The notes below the pieces were generated by a model that made no database searches, was not told the origin of the DNA, and worked only from the letters and a program-made list of their open reading frames with translations. Below, piece by piece: positions 8,542 through 17,063 of a DNA stretch of 64,000 bases. The stretch covers positions 36,729 to 100,728 of the forward strand of contig JBMNJC010000024.1 in NCBI GenBank assembly GCA_050951465.1. The letters are read 5' to 3'. The stretch is from JAAZHD01 sp012510895. GTDB taxonomy: Bacteria; Bacillota; Clostridia; Caldicoprobacterales; DTU083. The first letter of the stretch is position 1. The number at the start of each line of letters is the position of its first letter. The position numbers and the translations under genes were made by a program.

Positions 8542-10299
8542 TTATTTCGATCTGTATTTCTTTCTTACAGTATAGTGTGTGTGCAACAATTCATGTGCTT
8601 TCTCACTATTTGGCTCTCCAAGAAACTCACGGTATACTTTTTTCACTGATTCATTTTCATGTGACTTCCTAACCGGCAGTGAGCGATCTTCATCATATAT
8701 TGCAGATGCTCTGGCCTTTCGTACATCAACTTCCATCTGTACCTGTGCAGGTACAATAGGTTGCCCGCCACCAGTAATACATCCGCCAGGACAGCCCATT
8801 ATTTCAATGAAATGGTATTCTTTCTCTCCGGACTTTACTTTATCCAATAGTTGTTTGGCATTGCCTGTACCATGCGCTACAGCTGCTCTTACAGTTATAT
8901 CACCTAACGGCACCTCAACTTCTTTTATTCCGCTCATACCGCGAACTTCGTGTATTTCCAAGTTTTCGAGAGGTTTACCGGTTACAATTTCTGATACTGT
9001 TCGAAGTGCAGCTTCCATAACTCCACCAGTAGCACCAAAAATTACACCTGCACCTGTAGAATCTCCAAGAGTTGGATCGAATTCTTCATCCTCTAAGCTA
9101 ACAAAATCAATTCCTGCCTGTTTGATCATCTTAGCAAGTTCACGTGTGGTTATAACCGCATCTACATCAGGATAACTAGTTGCCTGGAGTTCAGGTCTGG
9201 CAGCTTCGAATTTTTTCGCGGTGCAGGGCATTACAGAAACCACAAAGATTTTTGCAGGATCTATATTATTCTTCTCAGCATAGTAAGACTTCACTATAGC
9301 ACCCATCATTTCATGAGGCGATTTACAAGTTGAGAGGTTTTCAATAAATTCAGGATAGTTATGTTCACAATACTTTATCCAGCCAGGACTACAAGAGGTA
9401 ATTAAAGGCAACTTGCCCCTGTTCTTTAACCTGCCTAACAACTCTGTTCCTTCCTCCATAATGGTTAGGTCGGCAGCAAAGTCTGTATCAAATACCCGAT
9501 CAAAGCCCAATCTACGAAGGGCAGCAACCATCTTGCCTGTAACACGGGTACCTATTGGCATGCCAAATTCTTCTCCTAATGCAACACGCACTGCAGGTGC
9601 GGTTTGAACCACAACATGCAGTTCTGGATTACTAAGCGCACTCCATACCTTCTCTGTGTCGTCTTTTTCTCTCAAGGCCCCAACAGGACATGCTTCTATA
9701 CACTGACCGCAATTAATGCAGTTTACGTCAGCTAAGTTCATTTCAAATATGGGTTCGACAATAGTGGAGAAGCCTCTGCCTGTTGCATTAATGGCACCAA
9801 TACCTTGTACTTCTCTGCAGGTAGCCACACACCTACGGCAAAGTATACATTTATTTGGATCACGTACTACAGAAGTAGAGAAGTCATCTACTGTATAATT
9901 CTTTCGCTCACCATTAAATCTTATATTTTCCACACCAAGTTGTTTAGATAATGCTTGCAGTTCGCAGTTTTCGCTTCGTACACATGTTAAACATTCGCGT
10001 TCATGATTTGAAAGAATTAACTCCAAATTAACCTTTCTGGCTTCTCGTACCACAGGAGTATTTGTTCTGACTTCCATTCCATCAGCTACCGGATATACAC
10101 AAGAAGCTTGCAGATTTCTTGCACCCTTAACTTCTACCAGACACATGCGGCAAGCTCCAATTTCATTTACCCCCTTCAGATAGCATAAGGTAGGTATCTT
10201 GATATTGGCTGATCTGGCAGCTTCTAATATGGTTGTACCTTTAGGGACTTCTAATCGAACTCCATCTATGGTTAATGTTACCATTTCCATCTTAATCAC
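8542..10299 (-). CDS. hydA: [FeFe] hydrogenase catalytic subunit HydA (trimeric, electron-bifurcating type)
   Basis: HydA makes or uses H2 at an H-cluster. In order: a plant-type 2Fe-2S domain (Cys39, 50, 53 and 67), a His-Cys3 cluster (HERECLTCVRSENC), two 4Fe-4S clusters (CILCRRCVATC, CINCGQCIEACP), then the H-cluster domain with L1 TSCSPGW, L2 MPCTAKKFE and L3 GCPGGCITGGGQP. All expected cysteines are present. The length (585) matches the alpha subunit of the NADH/ferredoxin trimeric enzymes of Thermotoga and Clostridium thermocellum type. It is last in an operon with NuoF- and NuoE-like subunits, so confurcation of NADH and reduced ferredoxin to H2 is the expected reaction. The GTG start at 10299 could instead be the ATG three codons later; both have GAAGGAAGTG in front. 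Confidence 0.95.
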   Translation of the reverse strand: MIKMEMVTLTIDGVRLEVPKGTTILEAARSANIKIPTLCYLKGVNEIGACRMCLVEVKGARNLQASCVYPVADGMEVRTNTPVVREARKVNLELILSNHERECLTCVRSENCELQALSKQLGVENIRFNGERKNYTVDDFSTSVVRDPNKCILCRRCVATCREVQGIGAINATGRGFSTIVEPIFEMNLADVNCINCGQCIEACPVGALREKDDTEKVWSALSNPELHVVVQTAPAVRVALGEEFGMPIGTRVTGKMVAALRRLGFDRVFDTDFAADLTIMEEGTELLGRLKNRGKLPLITSCSPGWIKYCEHNYPEFIENLSTCKSPHEMMGAIVKSYYAEKNNIDPAKIFVVSVMPCTAKKFEAARPELQATSYPDVDAVITTRELAKMIKQAGIDFVSLEDEEFDPTLGDSTGAGVIFGATGGVMEAALRTVSEIVTGKPLENLEIHEVRGMSGIKEVEVPLGDITVRAAVAHGTGNAKQLLDKVKSGEKEYHFIEIMGCPGGCITGGGQPIVPAQVQMEVDVRKARASAIYDEDRSLPVRKSHENESVKKVYREFLGEPNSEKAHELLHTHYTVRKKYRSK

Positions 10300-10316
10300 T
10301 TCCTTCTTTATAAGAT

Positions 10317-12113
10317 CTAACCCTTTACTATGGCTTTAAAGGGGCATTTTTCCAGACAAGCACCACATTTTATGCACTTATTCTGGTCAATTACATAAGG
10401 ACTCTTTCGCTCACCAGAAATTGCAACTGTGGGACATACTTTGACACAAAGACCGCATCCTCTGCAAAGGTCTGCCTGTATAACAATCTGAAGCAATGCC
10501 TGACATACACCGGCAGGACATTTCTTATCACGAATATGAGCCTCATATTCTTCTCTAAAATATCTAATTGTACTAAGGATCGGATTAGGCGCTGTTTGAC
10601 CCAGTCCGCATAATGCAGAAGCTTTTATATTCTTGCCCAATGTTTCGAGTTTTTCTATATCGCCTTCTTCTCCCTGACCTTTCGTGATACGATCCAGTAT
10701 TTCAAGCATGCGCTTGGTTCCAATACGACATGGCGGACATTTTCCGCAGGATTCGTCCACAGTAAAATCCAAAAAGAATCTAGCTATGTCTACCATGCAA
10801 TTATCATTGTCCATTACTATAAGTCCACCGGAACCCATCATGGAACCAATTTCTGACAGAGAATCATAATCGATTGGTGTATCTAGATGCTCAGCTGGAA
10901 TACAACCTCCAGACGGACCTCCGGTCTGTGCGGCCTTAAATTCTTTGCCTCCAGGAATTCCGCCGCCGATCTCATATATAATCTCTCGAAGTGTTGTACC
11001 CATGGGCACTTCCACTAATCCAGTATTAACTATTTTCCCACCCAAAGCAAATACCTTTGTACCTTTGCTTTTCTCTGTTCCAATACTACGGAACCATTCA
11101 GGCCCATTCAAAATTATCTGAGGAATATTGGCATAAGTTTCTACATTATTTAATAAAGTAGGTTTACCAAATACTCCCTTTACAGCTGGGAAAGGCGGAC
11201 GAGGTCTAGGTTCTCCTCTGTTTCCTTCAATAGATGCCATTAAAGCTGTTTCTTCTCCACAAACAAAGGCACCTGCTCCCAGACGAAGCTCTATATCAAA
11301 ACTGAAATTTGTTCCAAATATGTTCTTCCCTAAAAGTCCCATCTGTCTGGCCTGAGCTATAGCAATAGTCAACCGCTTAACAGCTATTGGATACTCTGCT
11401 CTAACATAAATGTAACCTTGGTCAGCACCTACTGCATAACCTGCAATAGCCATTGCCTCCAGAACACAGTGAGGATCGCCCTCCAGAACACTTCTATCCA
11501 TAAAGGCACCCGGATCACCTTCGTCTGCATTACAGCAAACATATTTCTTATCACCTTTAGCTTTAGCAGTAAAATCCCACTTTAGTCCGGTTGGAAAACC
11601 TGCACCGCCACGGCCTCTAAGACCTGATGCCTTAATAAGCTCTATGGTTTCTTCAGGTGTCATCTCTGTTAATACTTTTCCAAGAGCTTTATATCCATCA
11701 AAAGCTATATACTCTTCTATTTTTTCCGGATCGATAACACCGCAATTTCGCAATGCCAAGCGTTTTTGCTTCTTGTAAAAATTTACTTCATCCAATGATT
11801 TAATTGCATCATCTTCATGAATACTGTCATGATAAAGAAGATCGGTAACAATTCTGCCTTTGAGCAAATGTTCGGAAACAATCCTTGGAACGTCTTCCTT
11901 TGTTATTCTTGAATAAAAAGCCCCTTCGGGATAAACGATAACAACCGGACCTACTTCGCACAAGCCGAAACAACCAGTCTGTACCAGTAAAACTTCATTC
12001 TCCAAGTGGTTTTTTTTCAGCTCTGTCTGAAATACTTCCCTTATATCCGATGAACCAGAAGAATGGCATCCGGTTCCTCCACATATCAATACATGGGAAC
12101 GATAAAACTCCAT
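10317..12113 (-). CDS. hydB: Hydrogenase beta subunit, NuoF-like NADH-binding (HydB)
   Basis: This 598-residue subunit oxidises NADH through FMN and passes electrons to HydA. An N-terminal thioredoxin-like 2Fe-2S domain is seen (GGTGC near residue 15, TGCFGLC near 46-52). The NADH site GRGGAGFPTG lies near 167-176, followed by the FMN-site motif NADEGDPGAFMDRS, and a 4Fe-4S motif SCGKCPPCRIGT. Two bacterial ferredoxin clusters at the C terminus (CRGCGLCVKVCP, CIKCGACLEKCP) are the extra domain that distinguishes hydrogenase HydB from complex I NuoF. It has an AGGAGGG ribosome binding site, and hydA follows 17 bases after its stop. Confidence 0.93.
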   Translation of the reverse strand: MEFYRSHVLICGGTGCHSSGSSDIREVFQTELKKNHLENEVLLVQTGCFGLCEVGPVVIVYPEGAFYSRITKEDVPRIVSEHLLKGRIVTDLLYHDSIHEDDAIKSLDEVNFYKKQKRLALRNCGVIDPEKIEEYIAFDGYKALGKVLTEMTPEETIELIKASGLRGRGGAGFPTGLKWDFTAKAKGDKKYVCCNADEGDPGAFMDRSVLEGDPHCVLEAMAIAGYAVGADQGYIYVRAEYPIAVKRLTIAIAQARQMGLLGKNIFGTNFSFDIELRLGAGAFVCGEETALMASIEGNRGEPRPRPPFPAVKGVFGKPTLLNNVETYANIPQIILNGPEWFRSIGTEKSKGTKVFALGGKIVNTGLVEVPMGTTLREIIYEIGGGIPGGKEFKAAQTGGPSGGCIPAEHLDTPIDYDSLSEIGSMMGSGGLIVMDNDNCMVDIARFFLDFTVDESCGKCPPCRIGTKRMLEILDRITKGQGEEGDIEKLETLGKNIKASALCGLGQTAPNPILSTIRYFREEYEAHIRDKKCPAGVCQALLQIVIQADLCRGCGLCVKVCPTVAISGERKSPYVIDQNKCIKCGACLEKCPFKAIVKG

Positions 12114-12139
12114 TTTAAACCCTCCTATTCCATCTGTTA

Positions 12140-12508
12140 CTATTCTGCTGCACCTATTGTGTACTCGTTGACAATCTTACCGTTGACTATATGTTCAGAA
12201 ATAACTCTCTTGGCCTTTTCTGCTGTCATTTTTACATAAGTTACTTTTTCCTCGCCCGGTCTTGTTACTTCTACCATTGGTTCTAATCTACATACTCCAA
12301 TACAACCGGTTTGAGTTATCGTGACATCTCTTAAGTTTCTCTTTTGTACTTCTTCTAGAAAAGACATAAGAACCGGTCGAGCACCGGCAGCAATACCGCA
12401 TGTACCCATACCAACAACGATACGGATACCACCTGCTCTGTCTTTTCTTAAACTAACAGAATCTAAAGTTTTCTGTTTTATTTGCTCCAGTTCTTGTAAA
12501 GACTTCAT
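12140..12508 (-). CDS. Thioredoxin-like 2Fe-2S ferredoxin of the hydrogenase operon
   Basis: A 122-residue single-domain protein with the cysteine pattern GMGTCG...TGCIGVCRLEP of thioredoxin-like 2Fe-2S ferredoxins, equivalent to the N-terminal domain of the HydB subunit encoded next. It is probably an electron carrier or small subunit in the hydrogenase complex. It starts three bases after the ATPase gene's stop, and 26 bases separate it from hydB, so it is cotranscribed. The N-terminal 25 residues (SLQELEQIKQKTLDSVS) form a predicted helix. Gene order NuoE, ATPase, 2Fe-2S, HydB, HydA is the standard clostridial arrangement as I recall it for C. thermocellum. Confidence 0.85.
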   Translation of the reverse strand: MKSLQELEQIKQKTLDSVSLRKDRAGGIRIVVGMGTCGIAAGARPVLMSFLEEVQKRNLRDVTITQTGCIGVCRLEPMVEVTRPGEEKVTYVKMTAEKAKRVISEHIVNGKIVNEYTIGAAE

Positions 12509-12511
12509 AAA

Positions 12512-13060
12512 TTACACACCTCCATTGATTTCTTCAAGGCCATCACTTAAATACTTTCTGATCCATTCAATTACGGATGGATTCTCAATGCTTACTTGAC
12601 CCAACACTTCCCGAATCTGTCTTGTATCCAACAGAAAATGCTTATCCTGTTTTTTATGAGAATAAACAAAATTAATTTCTGGATTCAGAAGTATCAGGGA
12701 TAATATAGTATCATCTACTCTACCAAGCGGAAGACAGTCTATATGTGTTGTATGAAAAACAGCCTTTATTTCTGTGCCTCTTCCCTTACATGATTTAATA
12801 TACATCTGCCCTCCGGTTGCTTCAGTTGATGCTTGAAATAACGGTATACCGAGACCAACTCTCCTTGTGTTCCGGGTTGTGAAGAAAGGATCGGTTACTC
12901 TTTTTACCTGGCTTTCATCCATTCCATGTCCATTATCCCGTAAAGTAACTATCATTTGGCCTTTATGCGTATCCTCTACAATAAAAATTTCTACAAGGCT
13001 TGCCCCGGCTGATATAGAATTTTGTGCCAAATCCAGTAAATGAAGCGATATATCTTCCAT
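12512..13060 (-). CDS. Histidine kinase-like ATP-binding (GHKL) protein of the hydrogenase operon
   Basis: This 182-residue protein has the GHKL ATPase boxes: an N-box-like helix (HLLDLAQNSISAGAS), the G1 box LRDNGHGMD, the ATP-lid region TDPFFTTRNTRRVGLGIPL and the G2 region GGQMYIKSCKGRGTEI. It lacks a dimerisation/phosphoacceptor His domain and any membrane segment, so it is not a classical sensor kinase. The C-terminal 60 residues are unassigned. It sits between the NuoE-like and 2Fe-2S genes with gaps of 3 bases on both sides, which argues for a role tied to hydrogenase function or its control. The partner is unknown. Confidence 0.8.
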   Translation of the reverse strand: MEDISLHLLDLAQNSISAGASLVEIFIVEDTHKGQMIVTLRDNGHGMDESQVKRVTDPFFTTRNTRRVGLGIPLFQASTEATGGQMYIKSCKGRGTEIKAVFHTTHIDCLPLGRVDDTILSLILLNPEINFVYSHKKQDKHFLLDTRQIREVLGQVSIENPSVIEWIRKYLSDGLEEINGGV

Positions 13061-13063
13061 AGA

Positions 13064-13552
13064 TCATTTATTACGATACTTATCTATAATTCTCTTAATG
13101 TCAGATGGGACCAATCGTCCATATACATCATCATTTATCATAATTACGGGCGCCAAGCCGCAAGCACCCAGACAGCGGGTTGCTTCCAAAGTAAAGTTTA
13201 AATCATCTGATGTATCGCCAGGTTTCAAATTCAATTCCTTACACAGTTCATCTAATATCGCCTGGGCGCCTTTTACATAACAAGCCGTACCCATGCAAAC
13301 ACCAATGGAATATTTACCTTTCGGTTTCAAGGTGAATTGCGAATAAAATGTTGCCACACCATATATATCGCTGACGGGAATGTCCAGTGCATTTGCTATA
13401 TATTCCTGAACTTCCATAGGCAAATAACCGAAAATCTCTTGTGCCTTATGCATTATAGGCATTAATGGACCTTCTTTGTCCTTATATTCATCAATAACTT
13501 TTTGTAATTCTGTGAATTTTTCTCTGTCTTTCTGAAGAATAGAAGTAGACAT
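13064..13552 (-). CDS. hydC: Hydrogenase gamma subunit, NuoE-like 2Fe-2S protein (HydC)
   Basis: A 162-residue NuoE-type subunit carrying one 2Fe-2S cluster with the four-cysteine pattern GVCMGTACYVKGA...ATRCLGACGLAPV. The N-terminal helical bundle (IDEYKDKEGPLMPIMHKAQEIFGYLP) is typical of the family. It links FMN in HydB to the rest of the trimeric hydrogenase. The ATG at 13552 follows GGGGGGAG at a suitable distance and is preferred over an in-frame codon 34 residues upstream, which would overlap the promoter. It is first in the five-gene hydrogenase operon. Confidence 0.9.
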   Translation of the reverse strand: MSTSILQKDREKFTELQKVIDEYKDKEGPLMPIMHKAQEIFGYLPMEVQEYIANALDIPVSDIYGVATFYSQFTLKPKGKYSIGVCMGTACYVKGAQAILDELCKELNLKPGDTSDDLNFTLEATRCLGACGLAPVIMINDDVYGRLVPSDIKRIIDKYRNK

Positions 13553-13603
13553 GTTTACTCCCCCCCATATATTTATATAACTTAAAGTTTCATAATCACA
13601 TGT

Positions 13604-13632
13604 ATTATCCCACAAAGTTGTTTTACAATCAA
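13604..13632 (-). promoter_or_regulatory. Promoter of the hydCBA operon
   Basis: On the minus strand TTGATT (13632-13627), a 17-base spacer and GATAAT (13609-13604), about 50 bases before the hydC ATG. This suggests the structural hydrogenase operon has its own promoter, separate from the upstream sensory gene set. Confidence 0.6.
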
Positions 13633-13735
13633 GGATTTTCGTCAAGTTTTTCACATATATTTAATAAAATAATTCAAAATTTATAACTGTACTATACCAG
13701 GCAATGTAATTGACATAGATGTTATATAGCTATTA

Positions 13736-14434
13736 TTAGGGCGTATTAATTAACCCCTGTAAAACGCCATTAATTGTAAGACTCTCAACAAAGATTGTCA
13801 TATTTCTACCAAGGATATGTCCCAAGAAATGTGCATCAGATGAAAAAAAGAAATTGCATTCAGGATATTTTTGAAAATCCATTGGATGATTTCGTGAATA
13901 TTCAATCAATAACAAGCCTAAATCCGGCGGTAAAAACCCTAATTGTGACAATACACTGTATGATGGCTTGTTTATATGAGCAGGAACAGGTAAGCCTTTG
14001 TATTCTTTAATTAGTTCCACAGCCTTATCAAAAGTAAGTGATAAGGATGTTATTAGAGATTGTTTCTTTTCTCCGATTATTTCGTCTTTTTCATCCATTA
14101 TCAACTGATGTCCAAAGAATTCAGGACGGTTAGGTGAGCCATCGTAATATTGTTCTAAATCTTTGCTAAAAGCCAATAAAGAATACAGATCAGTAAAATA
14201 AGACAGCATATGTACTTCCTCTATCGTCTGCAGTTCCATACCCGGAATAACAATAATACGTCCCTCAGCTGCCTTCATTACTGATTCCACATTATCACAA
14301 CTGTTGTGATCTGTAATTGCAATAGCATCTAATCCGTTAAGGACAGCCATATTAACTATATTATTTGGCGTCATATCATCATCACTGCAGGGAGATAAGG
14401 CCGAATGAATGTGCAAGTCAATAGCAATTTTCAC
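13736..14434 (-). CDS. PHP-domain phosphoesterase
   Basis: The 232-residue protein has PHP metal-binding motifs: DLHIHSALSPC at the N terminus, ITDHNS near residue 41, PGMELQTIEEVHML, PAHINKPS in the middle and SSDAHFLG near the C terminus. PHP proteins hydrolyse phosphoesters of nucleotides, histidinol phosphate or DNA 3' ends; the substrate here is not readable from sequence. It follows a DRTGG gene by 10 bases and is the last gene of the presumed regulatory set upstream of the hydrogenase operon. The co-location suggests a signalling or nucleotide-turnover role, an inference only. Confidence 0.82.
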   Translation of the reverse strand: MKIAIDLHIHSALSPCSDDDMTPNNIVNMAVLNGLDAIAITDHNSCDNVESVMKAAEGRIIVIPGMELQTIEEVHMLSYFTDLYSLLAFSKDLEQYYDGSPNRPEFFGHQLIMDEKDEIIGEKKQSLITSLSLTFDKAVELIKEYKGLPVPAHINKPSYSVLSQLGFLPPDLGLLLIEYSRNHPMDFQKYPECNFFFSSDAHFLGHILGRNMTIFVESLTINGVLQGLINTP

Positions 14435-14444
14435 ACCATCAACC

Positions 14445-14792
14445 TCAACCTTCTGATCTAATACCCATATTATACAGAATTCCAGCTAGCTGAAAAGCGT
14501 TCATTGAAGAGGATAGAAGGGTAACTCCTTCTTCTTTTGCTTTTTCTATAGTTTTTTTATCTACAGTCAATCCGGATGAAATAATAATTCCTGAGAGCTC
14601 AAGCAATGAAGCTACTGCCACAATATTCACATGCGTCTGAACAGTTATCCAGATATCATTCTTCTTTCCATTAGCCATGACCCAACTAAGTAAATCACAG
14701 CAACAACCTGAGGTAACTTCAATATCAAGATTGTTACCGACAGATAGTACCTTTAAATTCAATTCTGTTATTATGTCTTTTAGTTTATTCAT
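14445..14792 (-). CDS. DRTGG-domain protein (copy 2)
   Basis: A 115-residue single DRTGG domain, the small alpha/beta regulatory domain also found between CBS domains and in phosphotransacetylases. Visible features are the hydrophobic strand pattern VNIVAVASLLELSGIIISSG and the terminal helix AFQLAGILYNMGI. A CCC run at about residues 30-32 is unusual for so small a protein and could bind metal or be redox active. It overlaps the hydrogenase-like gene before it by eight bases, so translation is probably coupled. A second DRTGG protein lies at 16648-16989. Its ligand is unknown. Confidence 0.75.
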   Translation of the reverse strand: MNKLKDIITELNLKVLSVGNNLDIEVTSGCCCDLLSWVMANGKKNDIWITVQTHVNIVAVASLLELSGIIISSGLTVDKKTIEKAKEEGVTLLSSSMNAFQLAGILYNMGIRSEG

Positions 14793-16134
14793 AAAGTTTA
14801 TTCTCTCCTTTTCCTTTCTGTTCCCTTCCAGCAGGCATTTTCTCAGATAATTCTATCATTTCTTCTGCAAGATTTCTCACTTTCTCCCTCAATTTAAAAA
14901 TACAATCCATCTCTGAAGCTGTGCCACGAACAATATCTTCTGCAAGTGTTCTGCAACTGGGAGAACCGCATGAACCACAATCCAGTCCAGGAAGGCTTTT
15001 ATTAATACGCTCTAAGGATTCCATCTTTTGAATAGCCATAACTATGTTTTCATCCAATTTTAAAACTGGTTTTTCAATTATGTTTTTTTGAATCTGCCAA
15101 TTCATGTTCTTTTTTACATATGATAAATTCATTATCTTTTTTGATTTATTTTGAATTTCTTTTGCAAGAAGTCGAATTCGATTTTTAGCCACATAACCGT
15201 TTTCAAAAGTCAATGGCCCGCCCACGCATCCTCCTGAGCAGGACAGACCTTCAAAAAAATCCAAATCGGACATCCTGTTGTTTTCAATTTCCTCCAGAAC
15301 AGGAATTACATTCTGTATGCCATCTACTGATAGATAATTATCAATTTTCAAGGAATTGCTTTCACCACTAGTAATTGCCCAGCTCAGGCCTGCCCCACTG
15401 GCTCTATGTAATTCTTCGACATCAACGCCGGATTTTAAATTAGAAGCAATTGGCCCGTAAATATCTAAAATAGAAATAGCACCGTCTACATGTGAGCTTT
15501 CATTACCAATTGGATTTCGTATGCTGGTCATTTTTGCAGCACATGGAGTAATAAAAAAAGCACCAATTTCTTCTATCGGTACCCCATAGAGTTTGCTGAA
15601 CTCATCCTTTGCCATCTGAGCTGCAACTTCCATCGGGGACTCTACACGGCATAAATGATTAAGTAAATTAGGGAAACGAACTTGTATTAAACGAACAATT
15701 GCAGGACAAGCAGAGGATATTAAGGGCTTTGGTATATCAGGTATCTTTAGTTTTTCTTTAATCAATTCACTGACAACGTCTGCACCTAAAGCAACTTCAA
15801 AGACATAGTCAAAACCTATATTCATAAGTGCAGCCATAATCATATTACAGTCTTTTAGATTTTTGAATTGACCAAATAAGGTAGGAGCTGGCAAAGCTAT
15901 TTTGTATCTATACTCGTTTATAGCGGATAATGGGTCGGTAACAGCGATTTTTGCATGATAGGGACATACAAGAATACATTCTCCGCAATCAATACAACGT
16001 TCATCTATAATTCTGGCCTTGCCGTCTCGCACACGAATGGCTTCAGTCGGGCAGCGCTTTATACAGTTCGTGCAACCCATGCATTTATCTTTGTCTAAAG
16101 TGACTGAATGATAATATTCTTTTGTTGATTTCAC
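14785..16134 (-). CDS. Sensory-type [FeFe] hydrogenase-like protein (HydS/HfsB-like) with C-terminal 4Cys Fe-S domain
   Basis: In order: two 4Fe-4S clusters (CMGCTNCIKRCP, about 18-29; CIDCGECILVCP, about 47-58), an H-cluster-type domain to about residue 330, and a 4Cys cluster domain DCGSCGSPSCRTLAEDIV (about 390-410), like that of RnfB, with a C-terminal helix. H-cluster loops are altered: L1 SSACPAIV instead of TSCCPxW, L2 TPCAAKMTS instead of MPCxxKxxE, and L3 SCSGGCVGGP instead of ACPGGC. The cluster cysteines remain, but proton-transfer residues appear lost. This matches group C/D sensory hydrogenases or HfsB-like proteins rather than a catalytic enzyme. Neighbouring DRTGG, RsbW-like and PHP genes support a redox or H2-sensing role (inference). 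Confidence 0.8.
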   Translation of the reverse strand: MKSTKEYYHSVTLDKDKCMGCTNCIKRCPTEAIRVRDGKARIIDERCIDCGECILVCPYHAKIAVTDPLSAINEYRYKIALPAPTLFGQFKNLKDCNMIMAALMNIGFDYVFEVALGADVVSELIKEKLKIPDIPKPLISSACPAIVRLIQVRFPNLLNHLCRVESPMEVAAQMAKDEFSKLYGVPIEEIGAFFITPCAAKMTSIRNPIGNESSHVDGAISILDIYGPIASNLKSGVDVEELHRASGAGLSWAITSGESNSLKIDNYLSVDGIQNVIPVLEEIENNRMSDLDFFEGLSCSGGCVGGPLTFENGYVAKNRIRLLAKEIQNKSKKIMNLSYVKKNMNWQIQKNIIEKPVLKLDENIVMAIQKMESLERINKSLPGLDCGSCGSPSCRTLAEDIVRGTASEMDCIFKLREKVRNLAEEMIELSEKMPAGREQKGKGENKLYE

Positions 16135-16169
16135 CAGCCCATCCTCTCCTACTCTTTAAATTAGAAAAT

Positions 16170-16635
16170 TTATATTTTAAAAGTTATTTTCAATATGGTG
16201 CCTTGTCCAACTTCAGAGCGAATATCAACTGTGTCTGCATTACGCTGAATATTTGGCAATCCCATACCTGCGCCAAAGCCTAATTCTCTTGCTTGCTGAG
16301 AAGCCGTAGAATAACCTTCTTTCATAGCTAGTTCAATATCAGGAATTCCCGGACCTGTATCTTCAGTAATTAATTGAATTTCAGACGGGGTAACCAAAAA
16401 TAGTAATTCTCCTCCATTAGAATGTATCACTAGATTCATTTCAGCTTCATAGCTTGCAATAGCTATTCGGCGCACCAATTCTGAATTGACTCCAATTTGT
16501 TTTAAAATGTTTTTTATCTTTTGTGATGCTTCCCCGGCTGATACAAAGTCATTTGCACTTATATGAAAAGCATGTTTGTATTAATGGTTCCACCTCTGAA
16601 TTATTACACAAAGAAGCAGTAAGATCTGGATGCAT
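16170..16635 (-). pseudogene. RsbW-like anti-sigma/serine kinase ATPase, frameshifted
   Basis: The main part (from about 16570 to 16170) reads as an RsbW-type GHKL ATPase: a helix EASQKIKNILKQIG, an N-box region IASYEAEMNLVIHS, G1 ITEDTGPGIPDIE and G2 FGAGMGLPNIQRNAD. The family binds ATP and either phosphorylates or sequesters a partner. An ATG at 16635 with GAGAGGTGAG in front opens a different frame (MHPDLTASLC...IQTCF), and the frames join if one T is removed from a run of four near 16566. The total length of 466 bases is 155 codons plus one, as expected for a single insertion. The gene follows a DRTGG gene by 12 bases and precedes the sensory hydrogenase-like gene. Confidence 0.75.
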
Positions 16636-16647
16636 TTATCTCACCTC

Positions 16648-16989
16648 TCAGCGCAAGCCGGCTTCGTATAACTTGCCACAAGCTGTAAAAAGCGTATCTT
16701 CTGTAGCAAGCAGTACAATTGAATGCTTAATTGCCATATCTATAATGTCTTGTCCCGGTAGTTTACCTCTCACAAAAACGACAGCTGATACATCCAGCAA
16801 CTCAGCGGTCCGGATAACTTGATGATTTGTTAGACCTGTCAGCAATAAGGTTCCTTCTTTAACAAAAGCTAAAACATCGCTCATTAAATCGGAACCGAAT
16901 GCCGTAGTGACTTTTTTTGTAAGCATTCCATTACCGTGAAGGATTTCTGCATTTAAAATTTCTTTTATCTTTTGTATAGTTAAGGCCAT
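16648..16989 (-). CDS. DRTGG-domain protein (copy 1)
   Basis: A 113-residue DRTGG domain with the pattern VKEGTLLLTGLTNHQVIRTAELLDVSAVVFV and a terminal helix ATEDTLFTACGKLYEAGL. It is paralogous in fold to the protein at 14445-14792 but lacks that protein's cysteine run. It is the first clear member of the sensory set transcribed towards the hydrogenase operon. Such pairs of DRTGG proteins flank hydrogenase-like sensors in other clostridia as I recall; no ligand has been deduced from sequence. Confidence 0.75.
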   Translation of the reverse strand: MALTIQKIKEILNAEILHGNGMLTKKVTTAFGSDLMSDVLAFVKEGTLLLTGLTNHQVIRTAELLDVSAVVFVRGKLPGQDIIDMAIKHSIVLLATEDTLFTACGKLYEAGLR

Positions 16990-17063
16990 GACTCACCTCT
17001 ATATTATATAACATTAAAGCACATTTGTGAATGAATTAACTAAAAAGTCTATTTTGCATTAAA

